From: Parietaria judaica
Lineage: Eukaryota > Streptophyta > Magnoliopsida > Rosales > Urticaceae
Assembly (NCBI GenBank): GCA_954871525.1
Contig: OX940864.1
Location: 7,186,001-7,250,000 of the forward strand
Direction of reading: 5' to 3'
Length of the DNA stretch: 64,000 bases
Part shown: piece after piece, positions 1-10,185 of the stretch
Layout of the letters: every line of letters starts with the position of its first letter
Position numbering within the stretch: position 1 is the first letter of the stretch
The notes under the pieces: generated by a model
Databases searched by the model: none
What the model saw: the letters and a program-made list of their open reading frames with translations, nothing else
Told to the model about the DNA's origin: nothing
Translations under genes and position numbers: made by a program

Positions 1-76
1 CATATTCTTCCCGCACTACAATAGACAATTGGGAACGTGATTAAAGTCCCAGATAACCATCGATCAAATTATCTTG

Positions 77-1096
77 GGCCTGTTTGGTTAGCTTTTGGAA
101 AACCTGGTTTTACGTTTTGGTCTCAAAAAGTGGTATTTTGGTTTGATAATCCACGTTTGGTTAAGTTTTTTAAAATTAATTTATAAAATCTGATTTTTGG
201 TTTGGAAATTTTATAAAGGAATGTGGAAAACATGGATACGGTGTTTTCCCAGTTATAGTTTTTGTTTTCTCTCTCACTACTCCCCACTTTCTCCTCCCTC
301 TCTCTTATTTTTTCTCTCCCTATTCACCACGATCCATATTTCATCACCTCCCTCTCTCTCTTTTTTTTTTTCTCTCCCCTCGTCACCACGATGCATATCA
401 TCTTCCATTTCAGCACAGTACGTAAATCTCTTCAGCTATTTTCTTGTCATCAACTGGTAACAGTGCTCCAATGGAGGAATCCTCATCGGAATCCACCACC
501 TCCTCCAAGCCCCTCCCGTCTCCACGCTCGTCCACCACTTCGCCTCCACGCGCAAGCGGAAAAAGAGTGGCGACGATCTCAATCGCGACGCCAAATCGGA
601 CGGCGGAGACGAGATCGAGAGCAGGATAGAGGCGCTGCAGAGGATCGTGCCCGGCGACGATCTCAATCGCGACGCCGAATCGGACGGCGGAGACGAGATC
701 GAGAGCAGGATGGAGGCGCTGCAGAGGATCGTGCCCGGCGGCAAGAGGCTCGCCGTGGACGAGCTCTTCGAGGAGACCGCCGAGTACATAGTGGCGTTGC
801 AGAGTAAGGTCAAAGCCATGAGAGCTCTCGAACATCTTTTCCGTACTGCTCTCCACAAACACGACGCCAAGCTCGGAGATATATATATATATATATTATT
901 TTAAAAAGAGATTAAAATCTAAAAACTTAACCAAACATGGTTTTTAGTTTTTATTTCTAAAAACATGTCACAGAAAAACTTAACCAAACAACATTCCAAA
1001 AATTTCAAAAATATGGTTTATCGAACTGATTTTTCAAACCAAAAATTCTAACCAGATCATCAAAAACAAGTTTATAAAACGCTAACCAAACAGGCC
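77..1096. mobile_element. Small TIR transposon carrying a gene fragment
   Basis: The ends are perfect 16-bp inverted repeats: GGCCTGTTTGGTTAGC at 77-92 and its complement at 1081-1096. Inside both ends the motif TGTTTGGTTAAG and its complement recur (near 147-158, 920-935 and 975-990), so the subterminal regions are also loosely inverted. The middle (about 470-880) is GC-rich and coding-like, unlike the AT-rich ends, and encodes part of an atypical bHLH protein. The layout resembles a Pack-type MITE that picked up host coding sequence. No transposase is visible and no clear target-site duplication is seen, so the superfamily (hAT or PIF/Harbinger) is unresolved. Confidence 0.7.
471..880 (+). 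pseudogene. PAR1/PAR2-like atypical bHLH fragment, duplicated and frameshifted
   Basis: The frame open through 647-904 encodes IEALQRIVPGG, then KRLAVDELFEETAEYIVALQ, then a tail ending HDAKLG. This matches my memory of the helix-loop-helix and C-terminus of small atypical bHLH proteins such as PAR1, which heterodimerise but do not bind DNA. A plausible native start, ATG at 471 (MEESSSESTTSSKPLPSPRSS), is in a different frame from the HLH, so a shift near 565 separates them. An in-frame 84-bp tandem duplication (571-654 and 655-738) repeats the DDLNRDA...EALQRIVPG block, which breaks up the first helix. The fragment then runs into an AT microsatellite at 880. It lies inside the 77-1096 element. 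The family call is from memory; UPBEAT1-like is an alternative. Confidence 0.6.
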
Positions 1097-1435
1097 TTTA
1101 TTGTGGTTACAATTCTCTTCATTGTGATCGGCATTTGTCCCAATTTTTGTGTACCTTGCGAATTAAAAAGGTGAAAACGACATGAAATTGTTTCCACTTA
1201 ATGGTACAAGTGTCTAAGCTTTAAGTGTGGTACTTAAGCAGAAAAAAAAAATTGAAAAACTTAAAAAGCACAATTTTCAGCCCTAAATTTTGGTACTTAT
1301 TAAGGAAGAAAAAAAATGTTAATAAAAGTATAAAACTTGTTACCACAGTTTGATAAATGTTGAACTTATGCCGCAAATATCACTTGTTTAAATAAACAAA
1401 TATATTATAAGCGGTAGAAAGCTTATAAGTTGAAA
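1097..1435. other. Intergenic, upstream of eIF1A
   Basis: AT-rich spacer. Phrases such as 'ggtacttatt' and 'cttatgccgcaaatatcac' (1285-1385) resemble the wording of the foldback-element arms found elsewhere in the window and may be a decayed relic. A TATA-like stretch (atattataag, about 1403-1412) lies about 30 bp before the pyrimidine-rich leader at 1440. No gene is seen. Confidence 0.4.
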
Positions 1436-1523
1436 ATCCAGATTCTTCTTCTTCGTGTAGAAAGCTCTCTTCTCATCGCGATCGACCTAAGCTTCTCTCC
1501 ACAGAGCTTCGAGTAATTCAAAG

Positions 1524-2519
1524 GTAAGCTCTCGAATCAGCCGATTGCGTTTATTATATTATATAATTTTGGAGATTATGCGACTTTCGCTGTTGATTGA
1601 TATACTTTTGTTGTATTTTGGTGTGTGTATGCATATGTTTGTGTTGATTTGATCATCGTAATTGTATATAATTTTGTAATCCGCCATCAATTGATACTTC
1701 CAGCTTCTATGATAGTCGTCTTTGTAGTTAGGGTTTGCTAAATCACAGAGGATGATAGATTGGGGGTTCTGTAAATTAAGAGCTGAAACGTGTAAAGGAT
1801 TTGATAATCTTAACGCCACTAATTTGAATATGACGATGAAATTTGATTCCAATATCCCTGTTGAGACTTAAGTTCTACGTTCTAGACTTTTATCAGTTTG
1901 ATAAATTTCGTAAGTATATATGTATGCGTGTATACATAAATTATAATGAAGATTGCTAAAGGTTAAGGATTTTTTGTGTGTTTGTTCATTCAATTTTTGA
2001 TCTGGGCACGTAATATCGGAAAACTATACAGTGAACCCGGAAGCCGAAATTGTGCCTTGATGATCCAAATTAAATGAATACTCGTTGGACATGTAAAAGC
2101 TGTTTGGTGGAGATCATCATGTTAAACTATATTAGTTCCAACTTCTACTCAATGCGTGCAGTATAAATCAAGTTTTAAGAACCCGCACTGTACCCACGAA
2201 AATCCGAAATACCGGCCGGTATACCAATCTATTATCAGTATAACCGTAAAATCTGGGCGGTTAATGGTTTTCGAACTAAAGAAATTGGTATAAACTAGGG
2301 AAAACAAGTCATTTAAAATTCCATTGGTAGTAGCAAACTGAGGCAGTGGAATGGTTTTTAAGCCTCTTGTAGTTGACTTTTTCATATTATATATCTCAGT
2401 TGAGTATTAGAGTATCATTCGTCCCGAGGATTTGATGAATTTCTAATTTAAACGGATACTCTGTGTCTGTTGGATATGTGTGATTTAACGTAAACATTGT
2501 GGTGCAAATTTTTCTTCAG
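1524..2519 (+). other. Intron in the eIF1A 5' UTR
   Basis: A leader exon of about 1436-1523 is pyrimidine-rich and ends ...TTCAAAG followed by a canonical donor GTAAGCTC at 1524. The acceptor TTTCTTCAG ends at 2519, 33 bp before the ATG. Long first introns inside the 5' UTR are common in highly expressed plant translation genes and often raise expression. The intron is T-rich and has no ORF of note. The leader start is inferred from composition only. Confidence 0.65.
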
Positions 2520-2552
2520 TTAACCAGCGAGAGAGTATAGCAGCCAACCACC

Positions 2553-2990
2553 ATGCCGAAGAACAAGGGAAAGGGAGGTAAGAACCGGAAGAGGGGAAAG
2601 AACGAGGCGGATGACGAGAAGCGCGAGCTCGTCTTCAAGGAAGATGGCCAGGAATACGCTCAAGTTCTCAGGATGCTTGGGAACGGGCGGTGCGAGGCGA
2701 CGTGCATCGACGGGACGAAGCGGCTCTGCCACATCCGCGGGAAGATGCACAAGAAGGTGTGGATCGCGGCAGGTGACATCATCCTGGTGGGGCTGCGCGA
2801 CTACCAGGACGACAAGGCTGACGTCATCCTCAAGTACATGCCCGACGAGGCCCGTCTCCTCAAGGCCTACGGTGAGCTCCCCGACAATACCCGCCTCAAC
2901 GAGGGTATCGCCGGGGGCCTGGAGGACGAGGATGAGGGTGCTGGCGACGATTACATCGAGTTCGAAGACGAAGACATCGACAAGATATAA
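2553..2990 (+). CDS. eIF1A: Eukaryotic translation initiation factor 1A (eIF1A)
   Basis: One uninterrupted coding exon of 145 aa, the usual family length. The protein starts with the basic tail [18 protein letters not shown]. It continues into the OB-fold (about residues 22-95), including [24 protein letters not shown] and [13 protein letters not shown]. The tail is strongly acidic and ends EDEDIDKI. eIF1A binds the 40S subunit A site with eIF1 and supports scanning and start-codon choice in the cytosol. The ATG context (accATGc) is acceptable, and the start fits the conserved N-terminus. GC content is much higher than in the flanks, as expected for a highly expressed gene. An intron interrupts the 5' UTR. 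A weaker overlapping ORF at 2611-3027 is a frame shadow. Confidence 0.97.
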   Translation: MPKNKGKGGKNRKRGKNEADDEKRELVFKEDGQEYAQVLRMLGNGRCEATCIDGTKRLCHIRGKMHKKVWIAAGDIILVGLRDYQDDKADVILKYMPDEARLLKAYGELPDNTRLNEGIAGGLEDEDEGAGDDYIEFEDEDIDKI

Positions 2991-3861
2991 GAAGTGTGTT
3001 CGGTGTTTTCTGGCCTGTTTGAAATAGTGATTTGCAGCTATGCCTCTCGAAGTTATCGTGTTATCATCGTTTCTCGGCAAAACTTTCTTTTAACAGTTTT
3101 CTCATGGAATTTATATGAACTATAGAAATTACCCTCTTGACCGCTAAATAATTGATGGCTTTTCAAAAATTTCAAGTTGCGGACTCTGTTCGTGACTTAA
3201 AATTGACGATAGTTGTCGATTGTTAAACGACCAAGGGGGGAAAGGCTATACTTTTCAAGTTCCAGGGAAAACTTCCAAAGGAAAATAGCGGGAAAGTTGC
3301 GATAACACGAGAAGTATGCTCAGGGGTATTGGTGAAAATTACTCTTATAAAACGATGTCGTTTGTTTCAAATTAAATGTTTTTCAAGTTGTGCACAAGTC
3401 ATATACATCTATATAACCATAATATGTCTATTCTCTGTATCAGCAAATACGACTACTACTTGGTTGGTGCTTTCGTTCTCTGTTTATTTTATTAGTAATG
3501 TTCTGTCTTGATTTACTTGCTAGATTTTATATCAGCTAGGTTCTAATCTATTGCAGTTTCCGAACTTTTTTCTCCAATCGAAACATGGAATTCTTTGGGC
3601 TTGGCAACACGACAAGGATGAGAACTCCGTGACGGCCCGAAGAATTTGAAGTCCTGGCTTCTTTTGCTCGAAACACAAGCTTTTTGACTGAAATCCGTCC
3701 CGAGTCCTGGGTTTAGGGGAGATGAACTCCTCCGCGTCTACTTTTGCCTATTTATTTCAAAAACCCGCTTAAAACTTCGAATGAAATCGAGGCAAACTCC
3801 CCCACTTACTTTGCCTCCGCGACTGATTGCAAACACAATGTTAACGAGAATTAATCACTTC
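2991..3861. other. eIF1A 3' UTR and intergenic DNA
   Basis: The first 150-250 bp are probably 3' UTR. Beyond that the sequence is AT-rich with short ORFs of no recognisable content. Nothing else can be supported. Confidence 0.4.
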
Positions 3862-3880
3862 AAACTATAAAAGTTTCGAT

Positions 3881-3980
3881 GTGGTTGCTAGGATAGCCTA
3901 GTGGTAATTCCACACTACCTCCAAAGTGGAGGTCGTGGGTTCGATCCCCACACGCAGCAAAGCTGCCTTCAAAAAAAAAA
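3881..3980 (+). mobile_element. tRNA-derived SINE with 19-bp target duplications
   Basis: The body starts GTGGTTGCTAGGATAGCC. It contains an RNA polymerase III A-box-like motif (ATAGCCTAGTGG, about 3893-3904) and a B box (GGTTCGATCC, about 3938-3947), then ends in an A-run at 3971-3983. The same 19 bp, AAACTATAAAAGTTTCGAT, flanks it exactly at 3862-3880 and 3981-3999, the signature of LINE-driven retroposition. At about 100 bp it is a short plant SINE. The perfect duplications suggest a fairly recent insertion. I reject a functional tRNA because the anticodon arm does not pair well and the acceptor end runs into a poly(A)-tailed retroposon end. Confidence 0.88.
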
Positions 3981-4118
3981 AAACTATAAAAGTTTCGATA
4001 AACGTTAATTTTTGTCGGACACAAAATTGTAAAAAGCAACTAAAAAAGTATGCTCAAAATAACGAGAATAACAATAAGTGCAAAAAGACATTTGATTGAC
4101 GTTATTTAGGCCTTATGG

Positions 4119-4573
4119 AGGGTTAATTGCGGCATAAGTCCTCAACCTTAAGCTAAGTGGGGCGGCATAGCCTCAACTCCATTTAATAGCGATATAAGTA
4201 CCGAAAGTTAAATTCCGTCTATTTTTTACTAACGGTTGTTAACCAACTTTGACGTGGCGAGCTTCTCTTCCACGTGGGTACGACGTTATCATCCACGTCA
4301 GCTTCTATCTGTCACATCATCCCATCTGGGTCATCAATCCCCTTCATATGCATCATAGTTACGTCACCTCAGATGGGTGATATGGCAGATAGTCGCTGAT
4401 GTGGATGATGACGTGGCACCCACGTGGAAGAGAAGCTCGCCACGTCAAAGTTGGTTAACAACCGTTAGTAAAAAATGGACGGAATCTAAATTTCGGTACT
4501 TATACCGCTATTAAATGGAATTGAGGCTATGCCGGTTGGCCTAAGGTTGAGGATTTATGCCGCAATTAACCCT
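4119..4573. mobile_element. Foldback element with ~200-bp inverted arms
   Basis: The left end AGGGTTAATTGCGGCATAAG is mirrored by the right end around 4554-4573. The two arms stay complementary for roughly 200 bp each: the segments around 4225-4270 and 4425-4470 (TTAACCAACTTTGACGTGGC and complement) pair nearly perfectly. They meet around a short centre near 4340. The transcript would be a long hairpin. No coding capacity and no clear target-site duplication were found. The termini resemble the other AGGG-ended foldbacks in this window. Confidence 0.75.
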
Positions 4574-7500
4574 ATTTTCAAAAACAAAATTTTATTAGCA
4601 GTAACTATGAGCTTTAAATATTTTCTGAGATTAAAGAATTTTGGATTTTCATGTAAAATTTAAGGGGTAAATTGATTAAGAAAGAGTTAAATAAGCAAAC
4701 TTAGAGAGTGACAAGTTTACAAAGATAAACTGATTAAAAAAAGTTTAAAGGTAATTTGATACACTAACACAAAGTACATTTATTGGGCAAAAAAAGAAAA
4801 GAGATAATTGAGTTGACATTGGGTCAAATTAAATTAGATCCGACCCGTATTCTAGTGGGTTAAAGGAAAGCAAAAATGGCAGATCGAGAACTAGGGTTTC
4901 ATGGCTCTACTCTACATATACAACTCTCAGCCGCCATGGATCCTCGCCTCTATCATCACACACACTCTGCTCTCTCTTCTCTTTCGATTCCCATGGCTCT
5001 TCTACGATTTACAGTCTCCTCTCTTCATTGTTTCCTCTGGTCTCTGTAGATAGTCGTTCGCTCCGAACGATTTCGATTGATTTTGAGCATCGAACCTTGT
5101 GTTGATTATTGAAATGCCCGAGAATAACCGAACATTCATCTTCGAAAGCTGTTTGGTTCAGACACGGGCATATAGCAACTCGAAGCGTTTCATTTGTGAT
5201 CAATGAGGACCTTAATTCTTCACTGTTCTCCATTTCTTGCATCGCTTCGGATATTCTTCAATTTTGGTATAGTGATCGGCACAAGTAGTGCATGTTTGCC
5301 CCTTTGAGTAGCCAAATGGATAAACACTGTTCTATTCCTGGCTTAGTTAGGGGGCAGAAATTAATAAATTGAAAATGGAGCGTCTTGCTCTCGTTTTCGT
5401 TGAATACCGAAGTTTTTTGAGGGATTTTCTTGTGAATCTTTCGTAGATCATCACCAAGCAACTTCGGACATTTTATTTTTTATGCTCGGAATTGGTGGCG
5501 AAAGTATTCATGTTACGAGAAATGTATGATCAAATGTTTTAGAGACCGGAGACCGTATATTACCCGCAATTCTAATTTACGAGTATTTCCAGAGCGGGAT
5601 GGATTCATTTCTTAGGACTTGAGTGGGAGCGTGAGTTGACCCGAATCATTTGGCTCCGATTAAATTCCGGAATCACAAGAACAAACAGAATTATAGTCTT
5701 GTTCATAAAAATTTATACATAAATTCAAGTTATCATTTGAATTTATCAATTAAAATATAATTTCCGTAATAGAATAAATAAACTAATCTTGCTTGAATTG
5801 GAAACAATAACCCTCTTTATTTAAAATAAAGATTAGCAGGAACAAAGAAATTAATAAATAAGGTTCGTAGTGTATTTTAGTTTCCTTTTTGTACTTTCTT
5901 GTCATTTTTATTTTAAAAATAATTATAATTTTCCTTTTTAGTTTCATTTTTTAGGAAAAAAAAATTATCCATTAAAAAAAACCAGAGATTATGCTTATTC
6001 TATTCTAAGGACTTTGATTATATAAGAAAAGAAAGGGAAAAAATCATAAGTATTGTGTCTGTTGACATTAGGTACTTTGCCGAATAAATGTATGGTGTCA
6101 TATTTGTTAACATTGACATTAGGTATTATGCTAAAAAAATGTATCACCTCGTCTTTGTTGAGGTAAGGTACTTTGCTGTTATTTGTTCACTTCAAATTAG
6201 TTGTCTCACTTTAGTAAAATTTAAGTATTTTTATAAGAATTATCTCTTTTTTAGAAATAAAATGTATTTTTTTTAAAATTAACAAAAAAATAATTGTTTT
6301 TACTTGAAAAAATCTCTATTCAATAGTAAATATAAAATAATATAAAAGTAGTAAGAAGTAACTAGACTTGTTTGGCCAAGTATTAACTCCACTACATATC
6401 TCTAAGAAGTCGAGTTCAAATTCAAGAGAACGCAAATGTGTGTCACTTTTACATATTATAAACTTGATCAATGATACATGTTTTTACACTGAATATATTT
6501 ATTAATACGGGAGTATTATAAAGCCCATAGTGCAACCTCTATTAAATATAAGTATTAAAAAAATAGTAAGAAGAGAATTATATTGTTGATAAGCCGAATT
6601 CCAAATAATATCATTCATATCTTATCGAAAGGGAGGTTGAAGAGCAATTAGCATCACCCAAAAAAAAAAAAAAAAAAAGCCTTTGTGCAAACAAAGCCTT
6701 ATAAGCTATAATAAGTGAAGTCGAGCTTGGAGCCATTTGATAAAGTTCATTTAATGTTGATGGACACGTGGAATCCTTTATTTCCTTATAATCAAATTGT
6801 GGCAACAAGTAATTACTTTTTTCTCTTTCTATACAGAGAAGCCACGTTCATCGCCCCATCAACACTCGCACGCAAACCCTTATCCACAACCAATTTTGCT
6901 TACATGCCCCCCTATTTTCAAATTCTGCAAAACCATCTTTTAGGTTTCCAAAACAAGGCTAAAATGGTTCCTAATGCTTTAACTTTTTCAAAATTAGTAA
7001 TTTTATTTTTATTATGTACATTCTATATTTTCTAAATATTCAAATACCACCAATCGTCCATTTTTGAAAATTTAAAATTTATAAAAATTAATTAATAGGT
7101 AGAAATATATTTTAGTTGTTTTAAAAAAAAAAGTATATTATTGCGAGAAATAAAAATAGAGGACTATAAAATGTAAATATTCATGGAGTCTCAATCCAAA
7201 TAAGTTAACAAAACAACATCCTCTACTTTTTGCATATTGGTTTTTGAAATTGAATGGATGATGAATCAAATAAAAACAAAACGCTTGAAAACAAAAGAGA
7301 GACACCTCTTGAATCTTCGGAAAGACTACAAGAATGTCACTGTCTAAGTCCATGATAAGTACTGAAAAAAGCTATTGTTATATAGTTTAATTGTCAATAA
7401 TTATGAGATTATAATAATAAAGCTATGGTAATTATACTAATTATGTCACGAAACACGCTTGAGATTAATCCTTGTGATTTTACTTAATTGATTTGGATTT

Positions 7501-8391
7501 AGCTTGTTTTTATTTGAATTGATTTTACTGTGATATTTTTAAAGAAATAAATAAAATAAGAAGGACCGTGGAGCAATTAACACAAAGAAAGATGAAAAAC
7601 CGTAGAACAAATATCAAGAAGTGATAAGAGTGGCATAAATCGAATCAGCTAAAGCTAAAGCTAGAACAAGTGAGACCCATGAAGACTAAATCAAACCTTC
7701 ATCACCAAGTCTACACTAAGTCAAACCTTCATCACCAAGTATAAATCAGCCGATAGCAACTAACCAACCAATCAATCAGCGCATACTTAGCAACTATATC
7801 CTCTGTAAATAGTGAAGCTTTGGTCATGCGCAGGATTCATTCGAAATCAGAGAATTAGGCAGAGAGCAAATAGCAAGAAGAGAATAGAGTTTTAGGGTTG
7901 AAGTCCTAGCTTGGAGTTATCATGTCAAACTCTGGCTAAAACTCGCGAGTTAGCTACGGATGAATTTTATTGTTAAATTTTTCTGTACCAAGTTTTAATG
8001 CAATTATTATTTTTCATTCAAGTATTGATATGTTCAAGTTGTTTAGGGTTTAATAAATTATGCGTTTCTATTATACATATACTCTTATAATTATGTGAAT
8101 TTTATTATGCATGAATTCTATAGATTTCTTCAAACCTTTTTCGTATCAAGACATTATTTTAGGTAAAAATTTAGGCATTGAAATTGGTATCATCGTATTG
8201 ACGACGCAATAAAAGGATTCCCGAAGCTAGCCGTTCTCTCATATATTCTCATCTTCGAATTTAAATATTTTTTTTCTTCGTAAAATTTAATCGTATTATC
8301 TTCCTCGCTTCTTTTAACGTTTATTATTTGTGAGGTAGTTTCTCTTTATTTTTTTGCTTCCTCGTGGACACAACTTTGCTTTCCTTGTGCT
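4574..8391. other. Long AT-rich intergenic region
   Basis: No convincing gene. 4890-5470 is less AT-rich and begins with a telo-box-like GAACTAGGGTTTCAT, followed by a CT-rich stretch and ATG triplets without a sustained frame, so it could be a non-coding transcript (low confidence). 7680-7740 holds a short direct repeat (TCAAACCTTCATCACCAAGT twice). 7840-7990 looks like retrotransposon leader DNA but has no boundaries I can define. Confidence 0.35.
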
Positions 8392-8399
8392 ACGCCTAC

Positions 8400-8964
8400 T
8401 AGGGCTGTAACCAAAACCCGGAATCCGGTTTTAAATCCGCATCCGCATCCGATTTTAAAATCCGAATCCGAATCCGAAATCCGGATACGGATACGGATAT
8501 CCGGATACGGATATCCGGATCCGGATTTAAAACCGGATTCGGATAAGGGTTTTGTTATTTAAAAATCCGGATATCCGTATCCGGTTTAAAACCCGGTTTA
8601 TTTTAATATTTTAAATTCATTTTATAGGGGTTTTAATTTTATATATATTAGAATATGACAATATGTATTAGATTTGTTTGGTTTTTTGGACAACGGGAAG
8701 ATATGTACTAGACTTGTACAGGTTTTTTAGTGGTTAAAACACACGTTTTATCTTCTTCTTTTTTTAATAAAAACCGGATCCGGATATTCGGATAATATCC
8801 GGATCGGATTTCAAAACCGGATTCGGATACCGGATTCGGGTTTTGAATATAGATATCCGGATTTTCGGATCTGGATCCGGATATCGATTTTCGGATATCT
8901 GGAAATTCAGATCCGGATTCGGATAGTTCTAAAAAACCGGATATCCGCTCCGGTTACAGCCCTA
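8400..8964. mobile_element. hAT-type MITE with reiterated CCGGATATCCGG
   Basis: The terminal inverted repeats are TAGGGCTGTAACC (8400-8412) and its complement (8952-8964). Exact 8-bp target duplications ACGCCTAC lie at 8392-8399 and 8965-8972. An 8-bp duplication and a TAGGG-type end are diagnostic of the hAT superfamily. The 565-bp interior is non-coding. It is made largely of repeated GGATCCGGATATCCGG-type palindromic motifs in both halves, around an AT-rich centre. Confidence 0.9.
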
Positions 8965-9159
8965 ACGCCTACACAACGATCGCTTGGCGAGAGCACTTTT
9001 TGAGCGTGATCCGTCCACTTGGCATTGGATCAAATTTAAAGTTGTATTCGAGTTTGGATTTGTATTAACTTGAGAAAATAGCGTGCAGATATTTATTTTT
9101 TCAATCTCGAAATTGAAATGTTCAAATTTGCACTTCCATATTCCAGCACATAATAAGAG

Positions 9160-9614
9160 CATGGTTTTAAATGTCCTGATATATTTTTGGTATGCTCGTT
9201 TTTTTAGAGCTGCGGGCGGCATGCCCGTGAACAACTACAACCTATCAATATAATGTTTTATTTTAATTGTAACCCTATATTTATATTTTTTATAGCTAAA
9301 ACTATAACGCTTATTTTTATAAAAATACAACTATAACTTATCAACATGATACATTATTATTAATGTGATTTTTTTAGTTATTTATGCTTTATGGTGATAA
9401 ATAAGTAATTTTGAACATATATATAGAAATCTTGCCTAAATACTCAAAATTATTTTCCAGAATTTCCGTCGATATTCCCATCGGCATGCAGTATGCCCGT
9501 AAAATTTATGTGGTATTTCCGGCATGCGGCATGCCCTTTTTTCCGATTCGCCCATCGGCATGCCCGTAAAATGAAAGGAGTGAAACGTCGTCGAAAACAC
9601 TATTTAAAACCTTG
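9160..9614. mobile_element. hAT-type MITE with GGCATGCC motifs
   Basis: The ends CATGGTTTTAAAT (9160-9172) and ATTTAAAACCTTG (9602-9614) are imperfect inverted repeats. They are flanked by 8-bp duplications AATAAGAG (9152-9159) and AATAAAAG (9615-9622), with one mismatch. The 455-bp interior is non-coding. It carries several copies of the palindrome-containing motif CGGCATGCCCGT, near 9207, 9480, 9520 and 9555. One mutated duplication base suggests an older insertion than the 8400 element. Confidence 0.7.
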
Positions 9615-9622
9615 AATAAAAG

Positions 9623-10185
9623 TACTTTTGCTTTTTTGAATATTTGTAAAATAAATATATATAAAAGATGGTTATATTATTTTCTATTATTTTTAGCCAA
9701 AAAAAAAAAATCAAAGAGAAGAAATAGAATATATCATCTATTTTATTTATTATAAGTACTTTTGCCAAACATTTTTTTGTTTTAATAAGAATATCTTACA
9801 AAATATCTTCGAATAAATCACGCACTAAGAATAAAATATATTTTTTTAATAAACTTTCAATGGAAAATATATCACTTTTATAAGATTTAATTGAAATTGA
9901 ACATGTAAAATAGCATCTCACTTTTAAGTTTTAACTAAGATAACTGAGATTGAAAACTAGGGTTTTTACAATCACAGATTGGCATTGGGCTTCCCCAACC
10001 CAACGCATATCTTTCGCTCACAAATCGAAACAGAAACCAGAAACCAGAAACCGGAAGGTCGGGAGCTATTAAAAAGATACTCCCCTAACCTCGATCGTCG
10101 TTTCAAATTATTAGCAAGTTCCTACACGGGCCACAAACGGCACTCTGTACACTAATATGAGTACGGACTGACTGCCTCATCGCCC
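9623..10185. other. Spacer and ACHT4 3' flank
   Basis: AT-rich to about 9950. Then a short GC-richer patch follows, with a telo-box-like CTAGGGTTTTT (about 9957-9967), a site-II-like TTGGGCTT and a run of AGAAACC repeats (10030-10050). The last 100 bp or so before 10186 are probably the 3' UTR of the minus-strand thioredoxin gene. No coding sequence is recognised. Confidence 0.35.

Noticed and set aside
262..807. 181-codon ORF and overlapping minus-strand ORFs of 144-150 codons
   Set aside because: These are low-complexity Arg/Ser-rich shadows of the GC-rich captured bHLH fragment; only the frame with the HLH motif makes sense.
2520..3080. 186-codon minus-strand ORF
   Set aside because: It is antisense to eIF1A and open only because of the sense codon bias.
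3881..3960. A tRNA gene on the + strand
   Set aside because: Box A and B motifs are present, but the anticodon stem does not form well and the unit ends in an A-run with 19-bp target duplications, so it is a SINE.
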